From positions 1-25,652 of IMG/VR virus record IMGVR_UViG_3300012929_000042: a DNA stretch of 25,652 nucleotides. One strand, given 5' to 3'. This stretch comes from a virus. The position numbers and the translations under genes are program-made. This document shows, in pieces, positions 1-7,485 of this stretch; within the stretch, counting starts at the first letter, position 1, and each line of letters starts with the position of its first letter. Below the pieces are notes generated by a model. The model had not been told where the DNA came from and made no database searches. It saw only the letters and a list, made by a program, of their open reading frames with translations.

Positions 1-252
1 CATCAATTCCCATACAAGGTTTTCTGGCTCGTCGCATACCGAGTCCGCGTATTCTTTGGCCAATCTCATCAGCCGTTTATAATCTTTGGTTGCCGATACA
101 AGCCCCTCTCCAAAGCTCCATTCGTTGTCTTCGGCACTTAGACAGCACGTGATTTTGCTCCTGACGTCAATAGCAGCATTGCAAAGAGATTCGATCAAGG
201 CAATAAACCTTGCCTCCCCTCCGCCCTTATTCCTAAGTTCTTCTACGTTCAT
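1..252 (-). CDS. Hypothetical protein, 3' end beyond window
   Basis: The frame is open from an ATG at 252 to the left edge (84 codons visible), so the C-terminus is missing. Its ATG overlaps the TGA of the upstream glycosyltransferase gene as ATGA, the coupling used throughout this strand, which supports both the gene and its start. The visible product is acidic and soluble-looking, begins MNVEELRNKGGGEARFIALI, and has two adjacent cysteines near residue 40. I recognise no family. It is the last visible member of the glycosyltransferase array. Confidence 0.7.
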   Translation of the reverse strand, partial: MNVEELRNKGGGEARFIALIESLCNAAIDVRSKITCCLSAEDNEWSFGEGLVSATKDYKRLMRLAKEYADSVCDEPENLVWELM

Positions 253-1121
253 AACTCCAACCCGTAACTGTTCAGCCCATCCGCCAGCCTCGGATTCTCG
301 GCTAGCAGTCGCTTCACCCCTGCCATCTGCCAGGGCCGCGCGTCCACGTGGAGGTGCTCCATCAGGTCCACGTAGGGTGCCCACCAAGATTCGGGAACGC
401 GGCTCATGAGGCCGAGGCCTTCGACGGTCGGATCGTACATCGCGTTGATCTGTGCGGCCGTCATGCGATTCGGCCAGCGCTTGCGCTCGGTGAGCTTATA
501 GAGGAACTGCTTCCACTTCAGCCGCTGCTCGCTCACCATTTGAAAGTGCATCAGCCCACCCGTGCGATTCCCTGGCGATAGCGGAGCGCAAGGCACGAAT
601 CCGCGCCCCATCGGATGCCGGTGGTGATGGTCGTAGCCCTCACGCGCCTTCCAGCAGTACGCGGGCTCGTCGCGGAACGCCGTGCTGACATCTTGCGTGC
701 CCCACAGGCCGTCGATGTGAACGGTGTAGATGGAGCCTCGAAGCTGGAGCCATGGCAACTGGAGTATCGCGCCGGGCGGAATATTCTCGACCCATGCGCG
801 AATCTTCGGGAGCAGGTTGCCAGATAAAACCTCGTCATCATCGATTGTCACGATGTGCGTGGCATCGAGCATCCGCGCCGCGTCAAGCAACCGCTGCCGA
901 TGCGCCATCTCGGCCCAAGTCGGCAACCCGTCGTACAGATAACTGACGCGCTCTTCGCCGTATTCGATCGCCAGAGCGATGCAAATGTTCGGTGTCGCGT
1001 CCGTGCTGCAATGGTCAAGGATTATCAGATGGTCCACCCACATGAGCAGCGCCCGCGCAGAGAGCCCCAATATCCAAGCGGAATTGCGACACGGCATGAT
1101 GGCGATTATGCGGGAGGTCAT
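249..1121 (-). CDS. GT2-like glycosyltransferase (GT-A fold)
   Basis: The 290-residue product resembles family 2 glycosyltransferases of the Glyco_tranf_2_4 kind. The N-terminus RIIAIMPCRNSAWIL is the usual first strand and nucleotide-binding loop. It is followed by HLIILDHCSTDAT, the typical 'D.S.D.T' segment, and near residue 95 by THIVTIDDDEVL, whose DDDE is the DXD-type metal/nucleotide-sugar site. A His-rich stretch (YDHHHRHPMG) and a Trp-rich C-terminus follow. No membrane segment is visible, so it is probably cytoplasmic. Its ATG overlaps the upstream stop by one base (TGATG) and its stop overlaps the next start (ATGA). Donor sugar and acceptor cannot be read from sequence. It is one of four such transferases in the array. 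Confidence 0.8.
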   Translation of the reverse strand: MTSRIIAIMPCRNSAWILGLSARALLMWVDHLIILDHCSTDATPNICIALAIEYGEERVSYLYDGLPTWAEMAHRQRLLDAARMLDATHIVTIDDDEVLSGNLLPKIRAWVENIPPGAILQLPWLQLRGSIYTVHIDGLWGTQDVSTAFRDEPAYCWKAREGYDHHHRHPMGRGFVPCAPLSPGNRTGGLMHFQMVSEQRLKWKQFLYKLTERKRWPNRMTAAQINAMYDPTVEGLGLMSRVPESWWAPYVDLMEHLHVDARPWQMAGVKRLLAENPRLADGLNSYGLEL

Positions 1122-1495
1122 CAGTCCCGTTGCTCCAATTCGTAGATGATTCTCAGCAGCCGATCGATTATGTCAGCAGCCGCCCCTTCGAGGCAGTCCG
1201 ATCCTGCTATGGAGTGAAGCCTGAGGTTTTTGCTAACGCTTTCCGACCGCCTTAAGAATTGCTGCGAGGATTCTTGCGCCTCTGCGGCCCATTTCGCGCC
1301 CTGCCATTCCCCACACCATTCCTTAGCAGTCACATCCGGCCACTCCGTTTCCGGTCCAAGATCCGAACTGCCGGTTACAGTTGGCGGATGCGCCCTGCAC
1401 TTGCCGAACACTCCACCGCCCTGCTCTGTGGGATTGTCGGCCTTGAAGAATCGGCAGTTTTCGCAGGATTCGAGTACTGGAGTTGAGCTACTCAT
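1121..1495 (-). CDS. Small Cys-rich protein, probable metal-binding N-terminus
   Basis: The product has 124 residues. The first 65 hold a four-cysteine pattern: CENCRFFK, then GKCRAHPP, then WPDVTAKEWCGEW. This CxxC...C...C layout with flanking aromatic residues and PP recurs in small phage and bacterial proteins that probably bind zinc or an Fe-S centre. The C-terminal half is helical and charged and ends in LLRIIYELEQRD. The stop shares a base with the glycosyltransferase start, and the start lies inside the end of the upstream gene (8-base overlap). Metal binding is inferred from cysteine spacing. No function is known. Confidence 0.72.
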   Translation of the reverse strand: MSSSTPVLESCENCRFFKADNPTEQGGGVFGKCRAHPPTVTGSSDLGPETEWPDVTAKEWCGEWQGAKWAAEAQESSQQFLRRSESVSKNLRLHSIAGSDCLEGAAADIIDRLLRIIYELEQRD

Positions 1496-1670
1496 AATCC
1501 ACCGGAATCGCTAGAATCGGGCCGACGACCATAATGTCCCTGTGCCTCGTCTCGACCCTTCCAGGCAATCTCCATTCGCGTTTGGCCTCATTCCAGAATC
1601 CCACAATCCATCGAGGCATTCCTTCATCGGGCTTCACGAGACGCAAGCAATACCAGCCACATTTTCTCAC
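1488..1670 (-). CDS. Small Trp-rich hypothetical protein
   Basis: A 60-residue product beginning MRKCGWYCLRLVKPDEGMPR, followed by alternating aromatic and basic residues and a closing VVGPILAIPVDYE. The pattern of an aromatic GWY start, W at regular spacing and a final '.I..I.P' resembles the small protein encoded near 11247-11435 (GFYWIKF...WIIAEW...IGERIELP). The two look like distant paralogues of a short beta-rich phage family. The ATG overlaps the upstream stop as ATGA. Function unknown. Confidence 0.6.
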   Translation of the reverse strand: MRKCGWYCLRLVKPDEGMPRWIVGFWNEAKREWRLPGRVETRHRDIMVVGPILAIPVDYE

Positions 1671-1882
1671 CAGCAGACCTCCGAATCGGGCATCGTAATC
1701 ATGACGGTCCAGATGAGACTTTCGCCCTCATGGCCAGCCTTAGCGTCGTAGCCGGTAGCCAAGTAAAACTGACTGGCCGCCAAATTGGCCGTCGCGCGAG
1801 AGCCGAAAATGGCCTTCATTTGAATGACTCCTGGCGTAATATCCATATTCACGTAGAGCCCTCCGCGCCACTCCAAATTCAA
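1667..1882 (-). CDS. Hypothetical protein with unclear start
   Basis: The C-terminal 50 residues (from MKAIFGSRATANLAASQFYL) end in PDSEVCW, and the stop overlaps the next ATG as ATGA. The start is uncertain. The TTG at 1882 is the outermost standard start. A GTG at 1846 lies 6 bases after GGAGGG, and the ATG at 1819 lies 8 bases after AGGAG. Coding-like codons continue upstream to about 1942 (LIPLFKAHKPEGWIDFRDRE) but without ATG, GTG or TTG, so a CTG start at 1942 or a lost start codon is possible. No family recognised. Confidence 0.5.
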   Translation of the reverse strand: MNLEWRGGLYVNMDITPGVIQMKAIFGSRATANLAASQFYLATGYDAKAGHEGESLIWTVMITMPDSEVCW

Positions 1883-1947
1883 CTCCCTATCACGAAAATC
1901 TATCCAGCCTTCTGGCTTGTGCGCCTTAAAAAGCGGAATCAGGTTCT

Positions 1948-2043
1948 CTAATCCTGCAAGAAGCTACTCTTGCTTCGCAGCCAGTGATCAGTGCCAGAAT
2001 GAACTCCTTGATGAAGCGATAGCTCCAGCGAATTCAAGCTCAA
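1948..2043 (-). CDS. Possible 31-residue micro-ORF
   Basis: A TTG at 2043 overlaps the TGA of the oxidoreductase gene as TTGA, an overlap type also used by the genes at 19633 and 21827. It opens 31 codons starting MSLNSLELSLHQGVHSGTDH and ending at a TAG just before the coding-like stretch of the next gene. No SD site is clear and the composition gives no family. Alternatively the segment is a decayed or frameshifted N-terminal part of the following gene. Confidence 0.3.
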   Translation of the reverse strand: MSLNSLELSLHQGVHSGTDHWLRSKSSFLQD

Positions 2044-3041
2044 CGCGTTCCATAAACCTCCTCGACCACTCTCAACACCGCTTGCGCATCCCTGATTCCG
2101 GGCTCCGGCTCTCGATCCTCGCGGATGTCGCGCAGGAATTCCGCCCACTCCGTCTCGAAGCTGTCGTCTTCGCCGAGATACTCCCAACTGGTGACCTGTG
2201 GCGGCCCCATCTGCGGCGACATCTGCGATAGCGTCAGCCGCTCAATCCCGTAGCTTCCGCCGAGGCCGTTAATTTCGAGCTTTCCGCGAGTGCCGAAGAT
2301 CTCGAAGAGGAAGGTATTGCGCCATTCGGTCCAGGAGGCGTGAAGCTGAATGGCTTTCGGCGGATCATCTTCTGTACGCATTAGCAGAAAGATATTATCC
2401 TCCACCTCTGTATTCCAAAAGCAAGTAGGTGCGGCATAAGCTTTCTTAGTTCTATTGAAGTCTCCAAGAAACCACCGACTCAGGTCAATCAAATGCACGC
2501 CCTGGTCGATCAGTTCGCCGCCGCCTGAAATCTTTGGGTCGCAGCGCCACTCCTTCTCCATTCCAAGTCGGCCGCCATGGCCGTAGACGCCTCGAATATA
2601 CATCAGGTCGCCAAGGAATGGTTGATGAAGGACAGCGAACTTATGCGCCTCGCGGATTGCCCGGTGGTAGCGGAGATTGTAGCCGACGCGGACCTTAACC
2701 TTCTGCCACGCAACATTAAAGACTTTCTGGAGGTCGTCTGCGTGTGTGGCTCCCGGCTTCTCGATGAGCACATGCTTGCCCGCTTGGGCCGCCGCGAATG
2801 CGATCTCCGGCGCTACATCCGGCGTGGTGCAGACTATCACGATGTCGATGTCCAGATCCTTGCATGCATGCCGCCAATCTGGATATATGCCAACATCGTT
2901 TACGATAGCTTGCATATGGACTGCCTTATCGACGTCCAGATCAGAGACAGCGATCAGCACCGCCGTATCGCCCAGCGCATTGGCTCTCCGCTGGCCCATG
3001 CGACCGCAGCCGATTATCGCAACGTTCGGGCGCTCTCTCAT
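2040..3041 (-). CDS. Gfo/Idh/MocA family NAD(P)-dependent oxidoreductase
   Basis: The 333-residue product has the family's normal length and order. It starts with an N-terminal Rossmann fold, NVAIIGCGRMGQRRA, the GxGxxG dinucleotide site. IDIVIVCTTPDVAPEIA and AGKHVLIEKPGAT follow, where EKP carries the lysine typical of the active site. The C-terminal domain has GGGELIDQGVHLIDLSRWFLG, whose Asp and His match the catalytic pair. Such enzymes oxidise or reduce the sugar ring of nucleotide sugars or free sugars, for example 3-keto sugar formation. The ATG overlaps the small gene upstream as ATGA. Together with the neighbouring dehydrogenase, methyltransferases and glycosyltransferases it fits sugar tailoring. 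The substrate is unknown. Confidence 0.9.
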   Translation of the reverse strand: MRERPNVAIIGCGRMGQRRANALGDTAVLIAVSDLDVDKAVHMQAIVNDVGIYPDWRHACKDLDIDIVIVCTTPDVAPEIAFAAAQAGKHVLIEKPGATHADDLQKVFNVAWQKVKVRVGYNLRYHRAIREAHKFAVLHQPFLGDLMYIRGVYGHGGRLGMEKEWRCDPKISGGGELIDQGVHLIDLSRWFLGDFNRTKKAYAAPTCFWNTEVEDNIFLLMRTEDDPPKAIQLHASWTEWRNTFLFEIFGTRGKLEINGLGGSYGIERLTLSQMSPQMGPPQVTSWEYLGEDDSFETEWAEFLRDIREDREPEPGIRDAQAVLRVVEEVYGTR

Positions 3042-3217
3042 TTGTCCAAGGCTCCAATGAAGATCCGAGCCTCTTCTCGGCGTACGGCTTTGTACATGGC
3101 CTCGGCCAGCGCCCGTGACATTTCCTCTTGCATGCGTATTTCTGACCCTAAGACCACATCGGGATCGGGATCGACTGGCACTATTTCGGTGGAATACTTC
3201 ACATCGTAGGTTTTCAC
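3038..3217 (-). CDS. Small hypothetical protein between the two dehydrogenases
   Basis: A GTG at 3217 overlaps the TGA of the short-chain dehydrogenase (GTGA) and opens 59 codons, and the stop overlaps the oxidoreductase ATG (ATGA). The product starts VKTYDVKYSTEIVPVDPDPD, followed by an amphipathic, Glu/Arg/Ala-rich helix (about residues 28-50) and ends IFIGALDK. It is acidic at the front and helical behind. Coupling at both ends is the main evidence. No family recognised; it could be a small partner of either enzyme. Confidence 0.65.
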   Translation of the reverse strand: MKTYDVKYSTEIVPVDPDPDVVLGSEIRMQEEMSRALAEAMYKAVRREEARIFIGALDK

Positions 3218-3930
3218 GGCGTCACTCTCCGCAGCGTGTACATGTCCGCTCCCTTGCTCAAATTCCGCTCCAACTCCGGCCACGGGTCCCAGACGGCAGA
3301 GATCAGCTTGCCAGTGATGGGGCGTGAGGCATCCGAGGCCAGAAATGTAACGAGTTGCGCGGCGAGGGCCGGGTCCGCAAATTCGCGCTCTTTGTTGGTG
3401 GTGATATCCGCAGCGCCAAGCCTCGTGTCCATCGCTCCCGGAGACACGCAGTTGACGCGGATGCCAAACTCGCGGCACTCCTCGGCCACCGTCTCGCTGA
3501 AGCGCACGAGCCCGCACTTGGAGGTCGCATACGCCGAGAATCCTGGCCTCGGGTTGCAGGCGCCGCCGCCGCTGATGTTGATGATGCTCCCCTTGGTTTT
3601 GGATGCCTTCATGTTTGCGACCGCGAGCGCACACAATTGCATAGGCGTGAATAGATTTACCTGGAAGCACTCGCGCCAGTCTGCCAGGGTGTTTGTCTCT
3701 GCCGGTCCCATTGGCCCGATCACTGCGGCGTTATTGACAAGAATGTCAAGCTTGCCACCAGCCCGGAACCACATGCGAGCCGGAACGGTGCTGTCAGCAA
3801 GATTGAACTCTCCACGGCTCGGTGCATAGACCTTCGCGCCGGCCGCCTCGAATGCCGCCTTGATCGCAGCGGCGAGCCCGCGGGAGGCTCCCGTCACGAT
3901 TGCCCGCTTGCCGGTTAGGTCGTAGGGCAC
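3214..3930 (-). CDS. Short-chain dehydrogenase/reductase (SDR)
   Basis: The 238-residue product is a classical SDR by size. It shows TGASRGLAAAI (cofactor loop, with GLA in place of the usual GIG), DILVNNAAVIGP (NNA motif), IINISGGG (catalytic Ser region), YATSK (catalytic Tyr and Lys) and the SPGAMDT loop. The start is a GTG at 3930, five bases after AAGGAG, overlapping the upstream gene by 16 bases. The family carries out NAD(P)-dependent alcohol/ketone interconversion, here perhaps on a sugar given the neighbours. The C-terminus ends LRRVTP. Substrate unknown. The altered GLA loop does not look disabling. Confidence 0.9.
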   Translation of the reverse strand: MPYDLTGKRAIVTGASRGLAAAIKAAFEAAGAKVYAPSRGEFNLADSTVPARMWFRAGGKLDILVNNAAVIGPMGPAETNTLADWRECFQVNLFTPMQLCALAVANMKASKTKGSIINISGGGACNPRPGFSAYATSKCGLVRFSETVAEECREFGIRVNCVSPGAMDTRLGAADITTNKEREFADPALAAQLVTFLASDASRPITGKLISAVWDPWPELERNLSKGADMYTLRRVTP

Positions 3931-4205
3931 GGCTGCTCCTTTTCGATTTGCTTGACCAACTCCATTTCCGGATGCCGCTTTCGGTAGGCAGCAATCGCTG
4001 CTATCCGTGCTCGCACCTCCGACCTGGAAGATTCAGTCCAATCGTTCTCGGCAGGGAACCACAGGTCCATCGAATGTGCCTGAATACGAAGCTTGTCAAG
4101 CAAAGCAAAATCTTCGACGGTATCGGCTCCACAGCCTTCGCCGGCAGCGGCCTGATACCAGCCGGTGAGAATGCCAATCTCTTCGGCGCTTAGGTCGTAG
4201 GTCAT
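3915..4205 (-). CDS. Hypothetical 96-residue protein
   Basis: The start at 4205 ([20 protein letters not shown]) was chosen because it overlaps the TGA of the HNH gene as ATGA. A longer frame exists but runs into that gene. The product is acidic at the front and highly charged and helical at the end ([20 protein letters not shown]). Its stop lies just after the SD of the SDR gene, so the two are probably coupled. No domain recognised. Confidence 0.7.
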   Translation of the reverse strand: MTYDLSAEEIGILTGWYQAAAGEGCGADTVEDFALLDKLRIQAHSMDLWFPAENDWTESSRSEVRARIAAIAAYRKRHPEMELVKQIEKEQPCPTT

Positions 4206-4633
4206 ACAGAAAGTCTTGCCCTTCTGGCTCTCATGTAGTTGCGACTGTAGCAAGTCTGGCATTTTTGGCAGTTGCATTTCGCGGGCATAGGCCCTCTCTT
4301 TCTTGGTTTCTTATGAGAGCGTTGATTTGCCCGCTGCTCTTTATGTGTTGACCATTTACAGTTCTCTGGGGAGTACGGCCCGTTATTGTCCTTGCGGTCA
4401 AGAGTCATCCCGTCAGGACGCTCGCCCATGTCACTGACGAACGTAGCTGGATCGTTCAGCCATCTTTCGCAAACGGTTATGCCACGGGCGCCATAAAGAT
4501 AGTAATCAGAATTGCCAGGAGAGCAACATCGAGATTTCATGGCCGCCCATATATCATAAATCTTGGTTTGGCAAAGTCCGTGCCTGTACTTCGGATTGGC
4601 TGAGCCCGCGTACTGTCCTGGAGAGGCGCTCAC
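4202..4633 (-). CDS. HNH nuclease with C-terminal Cys cluster
   Basis: The 143-residue product carries the phage HNH signature [20 protein letters not shown], then ITVCERW, then [19 protein letters not shown] followed by EQRANQR. The D..N..G.Y.PENC.W block is the metal-binding and catalytic core. A basic tail holds CNCQKCQTC, a likely zinc knuckle. It is a close relative of the HNH protein at 22430-23002. Such free-standing HNH enzymes nick or cut DNA and often behave as homing elements. The gene overlaps both neighbours by four bases, so it has been built into the operon without breaking coupling. Confidence 0.85.
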   Translation of the reverse strand: MSASPGQYAGSANPKYRHGLCQTKIYDIWAAMKSRCCSPGNSDYYLYGARGITVCERWLNDPATFVSDMGERPDGMTLDRKDNNGPYSPENCKWSTHKEQRANQRSHKKPRKRGPMPAKCNCQKCQTCYSRNYMRARRARLSV

Positions 4634-5235
4634 TTTGCGATCACCGCATTTTCCTGGTTGAGGTGGACCATTTTGTAGCCGTACTTCTCGGCCACTTGCA
4701 TGACCTCCACGGCCCTGCCATTATGCTCCCAGCATATTACCCTGGGACGGTGGTCGGTTCGCAGCAGCGCTATCGTCACCTCGGTAGAGTTGCCTTCGAT
4801 ATCGATGCTGGCGAAGTCGATCTGTCTGTCGCCAAAGAACTGATCCAGTAACTTCCGCACCGTCAGCGTTGGCACCCAAAGATTGCCATAGAATCCGCCG
4901 TCTTTCTCCCAGAGCTTCAGATGCTTCGCGTCGTTTCCGCTCAGTGCGTCGTCAGTGATGCGGAACTCAGCGACGTGGCCCGGCTCTGCGGTGATGGCCG
5001 CCGCTATGACCTGCACGCGCTCGAAGATGTGGGCGTACTCGCGAATCAGCTTGCTCACGGGGATTGGCGAGAACTCGCACAGCACTGCGCTCCAGCCGGC
5101 CTCGATGAGTAGCCTAGAGTTGCTGAGGTTGATCGGCTCCCATGCACCAATTTCCAGGAGCGTGCCTTTGAAATCGGGAGGGAACTGCGCCGCTACGATA
5201 AGATCTTCGCCGTTCTGGCTTCTCGATTCGCTCAT
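4630..5235 (-). CDS. FkbM-family SAM-dependent methyltransferase
   Basis: The start at 5235 ([20 protein letters not shown]) is set by ATGA overlap with the upstream stop and gives 201 residues. Features are SQNGEDL at the front, [17 protein letters not shown] (SAM-binding motif I region), then [25 protein letters not shown] (the D.DIEG signature of FkbM enzymes) and [10 protein letters not shown]. FkbM proteins O-methylate sugars or polyketides, so this enzyme probably methylates a hydroxyl on the product of the neighbouring glycosyltransferases. No membrane segment is seen. Target inferred only from context. Confidence 0.85.
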   Translation of the reverse strand: MSESRSQNGEDLIVAAQFPPDFKGTLLEIGAWEPINLSNSRLLIEAGWSAVLCEFSPIPVSKLIREYAHIFERVQVIAAAITAEPGHVAEFRITDDALSGNDAKHLKLWEKDGGFYGNLWVPTLTVRKLLDQFFGDRQIDFASIDIEGNSTEVTIALLRTDHRPRVICWEHNGRAVEVMQVAEKYGYKMVHLNQENAVIAK

Positions 5236-5498
5236 TTCGAAGTCACCACCCAATAGCCTGCTGTGTTTTGGAGCCGGACATCTGTTGTGATAGAGATAAT
5301 CTGACGGGTCCTGGCGAAGTCAGCAAGCGCCTTGCCGAACTCTGACGAGCACCCGAAATAGTAAACACCGCTTCCGTAGGCATCGATTCGGCAACCGCTG
5401 TCTGGAGTAAGCCTTCCGATTGCGCCTTCCGGCGTTCTGCTGGAAAAATATATTAGGATGCCAATAATCGCCGCACATCCGAGCATCACGTATTTCAT
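5232..5498 (-). CDS. Small N-terminally anchored or secreted protein
   Basis: The start at 5498 is set by ATGA overlap with the methyltransferase upstream and gives 88 residues. MKYVMLGCAAIIGILIYFSS is a hydrophobic N-terminal segment acting as signal peptide or anchor. The rest is a small domain with two cysteines (SGCRID and YYFGCSSEF) that could form a disulphide outside the membrane. It ends in a beta-like [11 protein letters not shown]. The Cys at position 8 lacks a convincing lipobox. It is the only clearly membrane-targeted product in the glycan-modification array. Confidence 0.68.
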   Translation of the reverse strand: MKYVMLGCAAIIGILIYFSSRTPEGAIGRLTPDSGCRIDAYGSGVYYFGCSSEFGKALADFARTRQIISITTDVRLQNTAGYWVVTSK

Positions 5499-6256
5499 TC
5501 GCATCTCGACCAATAGTCCTGAAAGTCCACCATCGCCGCCTTGTGAGGCGCGAAGTCCATCGCCGGGTCGGGCGTGTGGTTTGGCGGGAACCAGCCGCGC
5601 TCTGCTTGCTCCACTAGTGGCATCGGATCGTTCATTCGCAAGGTCGCCACGTCATGCCCCCTCCAGCAGCACGCCACCCCATTGGGCGTCCAGTACACCC
5701 GGCAGCGCCAGCCGTTATCCATCAGCCAGCGAACGCCGTCGCGAATAGCCGGCCCCAGGAAGTCGTGGAACATGATGATGCAGTCCGGCTTCGCGTGAGC
5801 GTGCGCTCCCATGGCATCGTTCAGTGGCTCTGGACTATCGTGGCAGCCGTCGATTACGAAGCCGTCGTATTTGTTGGTATCGAATTCAAAGAATCGCGAT
5901 GCCGTGCAGGCGTGAATCCATATATTCCATTCAGGCCCGACATTTTCCAAGAACCGCTTGCGAAATTCGGGCTGTTTGAGCTCCGGATCAACACACCATA
6001 CGATACCATTCGTCATCCAGTTAATGTGCTTTGCGGTCCAGCCGAGGCGACATCCGATGTCAACCCATTCGGAATGGAGCGGCAGAGATCCAGCGATGGT
6101 GCAAAGAATTGCACATTCATCAACCGTCCAATAGGTGCAGTTCGGATCGAATTCCGGATCGCTCGGCGCATCGTAGCCGCAGTGCTGCTTTGGCGGGTCG
6201 AGGAGTTTGAAGTAGGGGCGCAAGTCTGGAGCCGACAGATTGCTTTTGTAGATCAT
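5495..6256 (-). CDS. Class I SAM methyltransferase (Methyltransf_24-like)
   Basis: The 253-residue product has EWVDIGCRLGWTAKHI as SAM-binding motif I, IVWCVDPELKQP as motif II with the acidic residue that holds the ribose, YDGFVIDGCHDSPEPLNDAM, and CIIMFHDFLGPAIRDGVRWL. This ID..H....D....G....HD pattern is typical of Methyltransf_24 enzymes found with glycosyltransferases. The N-terminus IYKSNLSAPDLRP is repeated at the front of the next gene upstream. The ATG overlaps that gene's TGA (ATGA). Acceptor unknown. Confidence 0.78.
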   Translation of the reverse strand: MIYKSNLSAPDLRPYFKLLDPPKQHCGYDAPSDPEFDPNCTYWTVDECAILCTIAGSLPLHSEWVDIGCRLGWTAKHINWMTNGIVWCVDPELKQPEFRKRFLENVGPEWNIWIHACTASRFFEFDTNKYDGFVIDGCHDSPEPLNDAMGAHAHAKPDCIIMFHDFLGPAIRDGVRWLMDNGWRCRVYWTPNGVACCWRGHDVATLRMNDPMPLVEQAERGWFPPNHTPDPAMDFAPHKAAMVDFQDYWSRCE

Positions 6257-6498
6257 ATCAGGTTTACATAAAACCGAACTTCGAATTCTTTTAGTTCGGC
6301 TTTGATTGAAGAGTGGTTTTCTCTCAGCCAGTTAGTGAGTTGCGCGCTTGTATCGAAATACTCTATGATCAGTTGCCAGCTAACACATACTGGGCCACGA
6401 TCCATAACGCGCTCGAAAATCTCCCACATGAACGCCTTTATCTCTTGATGACTGGGGCGCAAGTCAGGGGCGCGGAGGTTGCTTTGGTAGATGGCCAT
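6253..6498 (-). CDS. Hypothetical protein sharing the N-terminus of its neighbour
   Basis: An 81-residue product. Its first 15 residues, MAIYQSNLRAPDLRP, match the start of the following methyltransferase (IYKSNLSAPDLRP) in protein and closely in DNA, after which the two proteins are unrelated. The remainder is a mixed helical domain (SHQEIKAFMWEIFERVMD, later LTNWLREN) ending FEVRFYVNLI. The ATG lies just after the stop of the upstream gene and the stop overlaps the next start (ATGA). Function unknown. Confidence 0.7.
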   Translation of the reverse strand: MAIYQSNLRAPDLRPSHQEIKAFMWEIFERVMDRGPVCVSWQLIIEYFDTSAQLTNWLRENHSSIKAELKEFEVRFYVNLI

Positions 6499-6499
6499 T

Positions 6500-6688
6500 T
6501 TAATCGCTCGTGACGATCATTCTGTACTCTGCATAGCCGTCGCGAATTGTGTAGGAAGAAAAGACAGCATGCACGGTAATGTTATTTATCGAAAGCCGCA
6601 CCGCTCTCGGAACATCCCCTTTCGACAACTCGGACTCCAAACGTGAGTCTTTAGTCATAATCACCACCTCTTGGCGTCTGCTGGTCAT
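6500..6688 (-). CDS. Small hypothetical protein
   Basis: A 62-residue product. The ATG at 6688 overlaps the glycosyltransferase stop (ATGA), so this start is preferred over the internal ATG at residue 11. The beginning is charged (MTSRRQEVVIMTKDSRLESE) and the end is beta-like (YTIRDGYAEYRMIVTSD). No motif or family recognised. Confidence 0.58.
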   Translation of the reverse strand: MTSRRQEVVIMTKDSRLESELSKGDVPRAVRLSINNITVHAVFSSYTIRDGYAEYRMIVTSD

Positions 6689-7485
6689 ACGTTTCTGAAC
6701 CTACTCCCTTTCCCGTCGTCTCTGCCGCTCGCTCCGACTTGCAGGAATAATTGCTGATACCAATCGTCAGTCCCGTGCGCTGCCAACTCCGCGTTGCCAA
6801 ATTGGCACGCCTCGCGGTAGAGGTGATAGCCGTACTTATGCGCCAATAGGCTGAGGATCGCTTGCTCCGTGCGGTGCTGTTCGAAGCCTTTCAGTTCCTT
6901 GCCATTGCAAATCACGCTCGGGCCAAAGGTGGTGGCGAGTGGATTTAGGCAGTAGCTCAACCACTCCATGAGAAACTGCTGAACATGCCAATGGCCTTTT
7001 TGAAACAGCATAAACCTTGCAACGGCGTGCTGGGAGTCGGGCAGCACGGGATGCCTGTTGGGCGGCAAATATCCTTCGGCCGCCATCGTCACCCAGCAAT
7101 CAGCCTTCACCCACTGGCGATTACTGCACCCCTGTGCCGCGAAGAGCATCTGCCCACCGTCCTGCGCGCAGCGTTCGTACAGCGGAGAGAGGTCGGCAAT
7201 GGGGTAGCAATCACCATCGAGGTAGCATACAACATCGCCCTTTGCCGTTCCCTGGTTCTGTAGGGCATCTAGGATTACCAGCGGCTTCCAGGCGAACCAG
7301 CAGAGGCCGCGGACGCCAGGAAGCTCGAACAGCCAGCGGTTGAGTTCGTAGAAGGGGTGCGCCTTGAGGAATACATCATCGTAAACGAGCACCTGATCGA
7401 CACCGAACTTCGCGGCATCGCGCACGGTGATGGCAGTGGTGGCTTCGTAAGCGCTTCCGCCGAAGGTAATAAGGAAACGAGTCAT
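6685..7485 (-). CDS. Glycosyltransferase-like protein (DXD type)
   Basis: The start at 7485 (MTRFLITFGGSAYEATTAIT) is set by ATGA overlap and gives 266 residues. The product has a GT-A-like layout. WFAWKPLVILDAL precedes GDVVCYLDGDCYP, where DGD is the DXD metal site. EQHRTEQAILSLLAHKYGYH is the late acidic/helical segment common in transferases that use UDP- or GDP-sugars. It has no membrane segment. It differs from the GT2-type proteins in the array, so it probably adds a different sugar. Donor and acceptor unknown. Confidence 0.75.
   Translation of the reverse strand: MTRFLITFGGSAYEATTAITVRDAAKFGVDQVLVYDDVFLKAHPFYELNRWLFELPGVRGLCWFAWKPLVILDALQNQGTAKGDVVCYLDGDCYPIADLSPLYERCAQDGGQMLFAAQGCSNRQWVKADCWVTMAAEGYLPPNRHPVLPDSQHAVARFMLFQKGHWHVQQFLMEWLSYCLNPLATTFGPSVICNGKELKGFEQHRTEQAILSLLAHKYGYHLYREACQFGNAELAAHGTDDWYQQLFLQVGASGRDDGKGSRFRNV

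Noticed and set aside
3038-3670. Long minus-strand frame overlapping the SDR gene
   Set aside because: Only its last 59 codons are real, as a separate GTG-started gene. The rest is a frame shadow of the SDR coding sequence.
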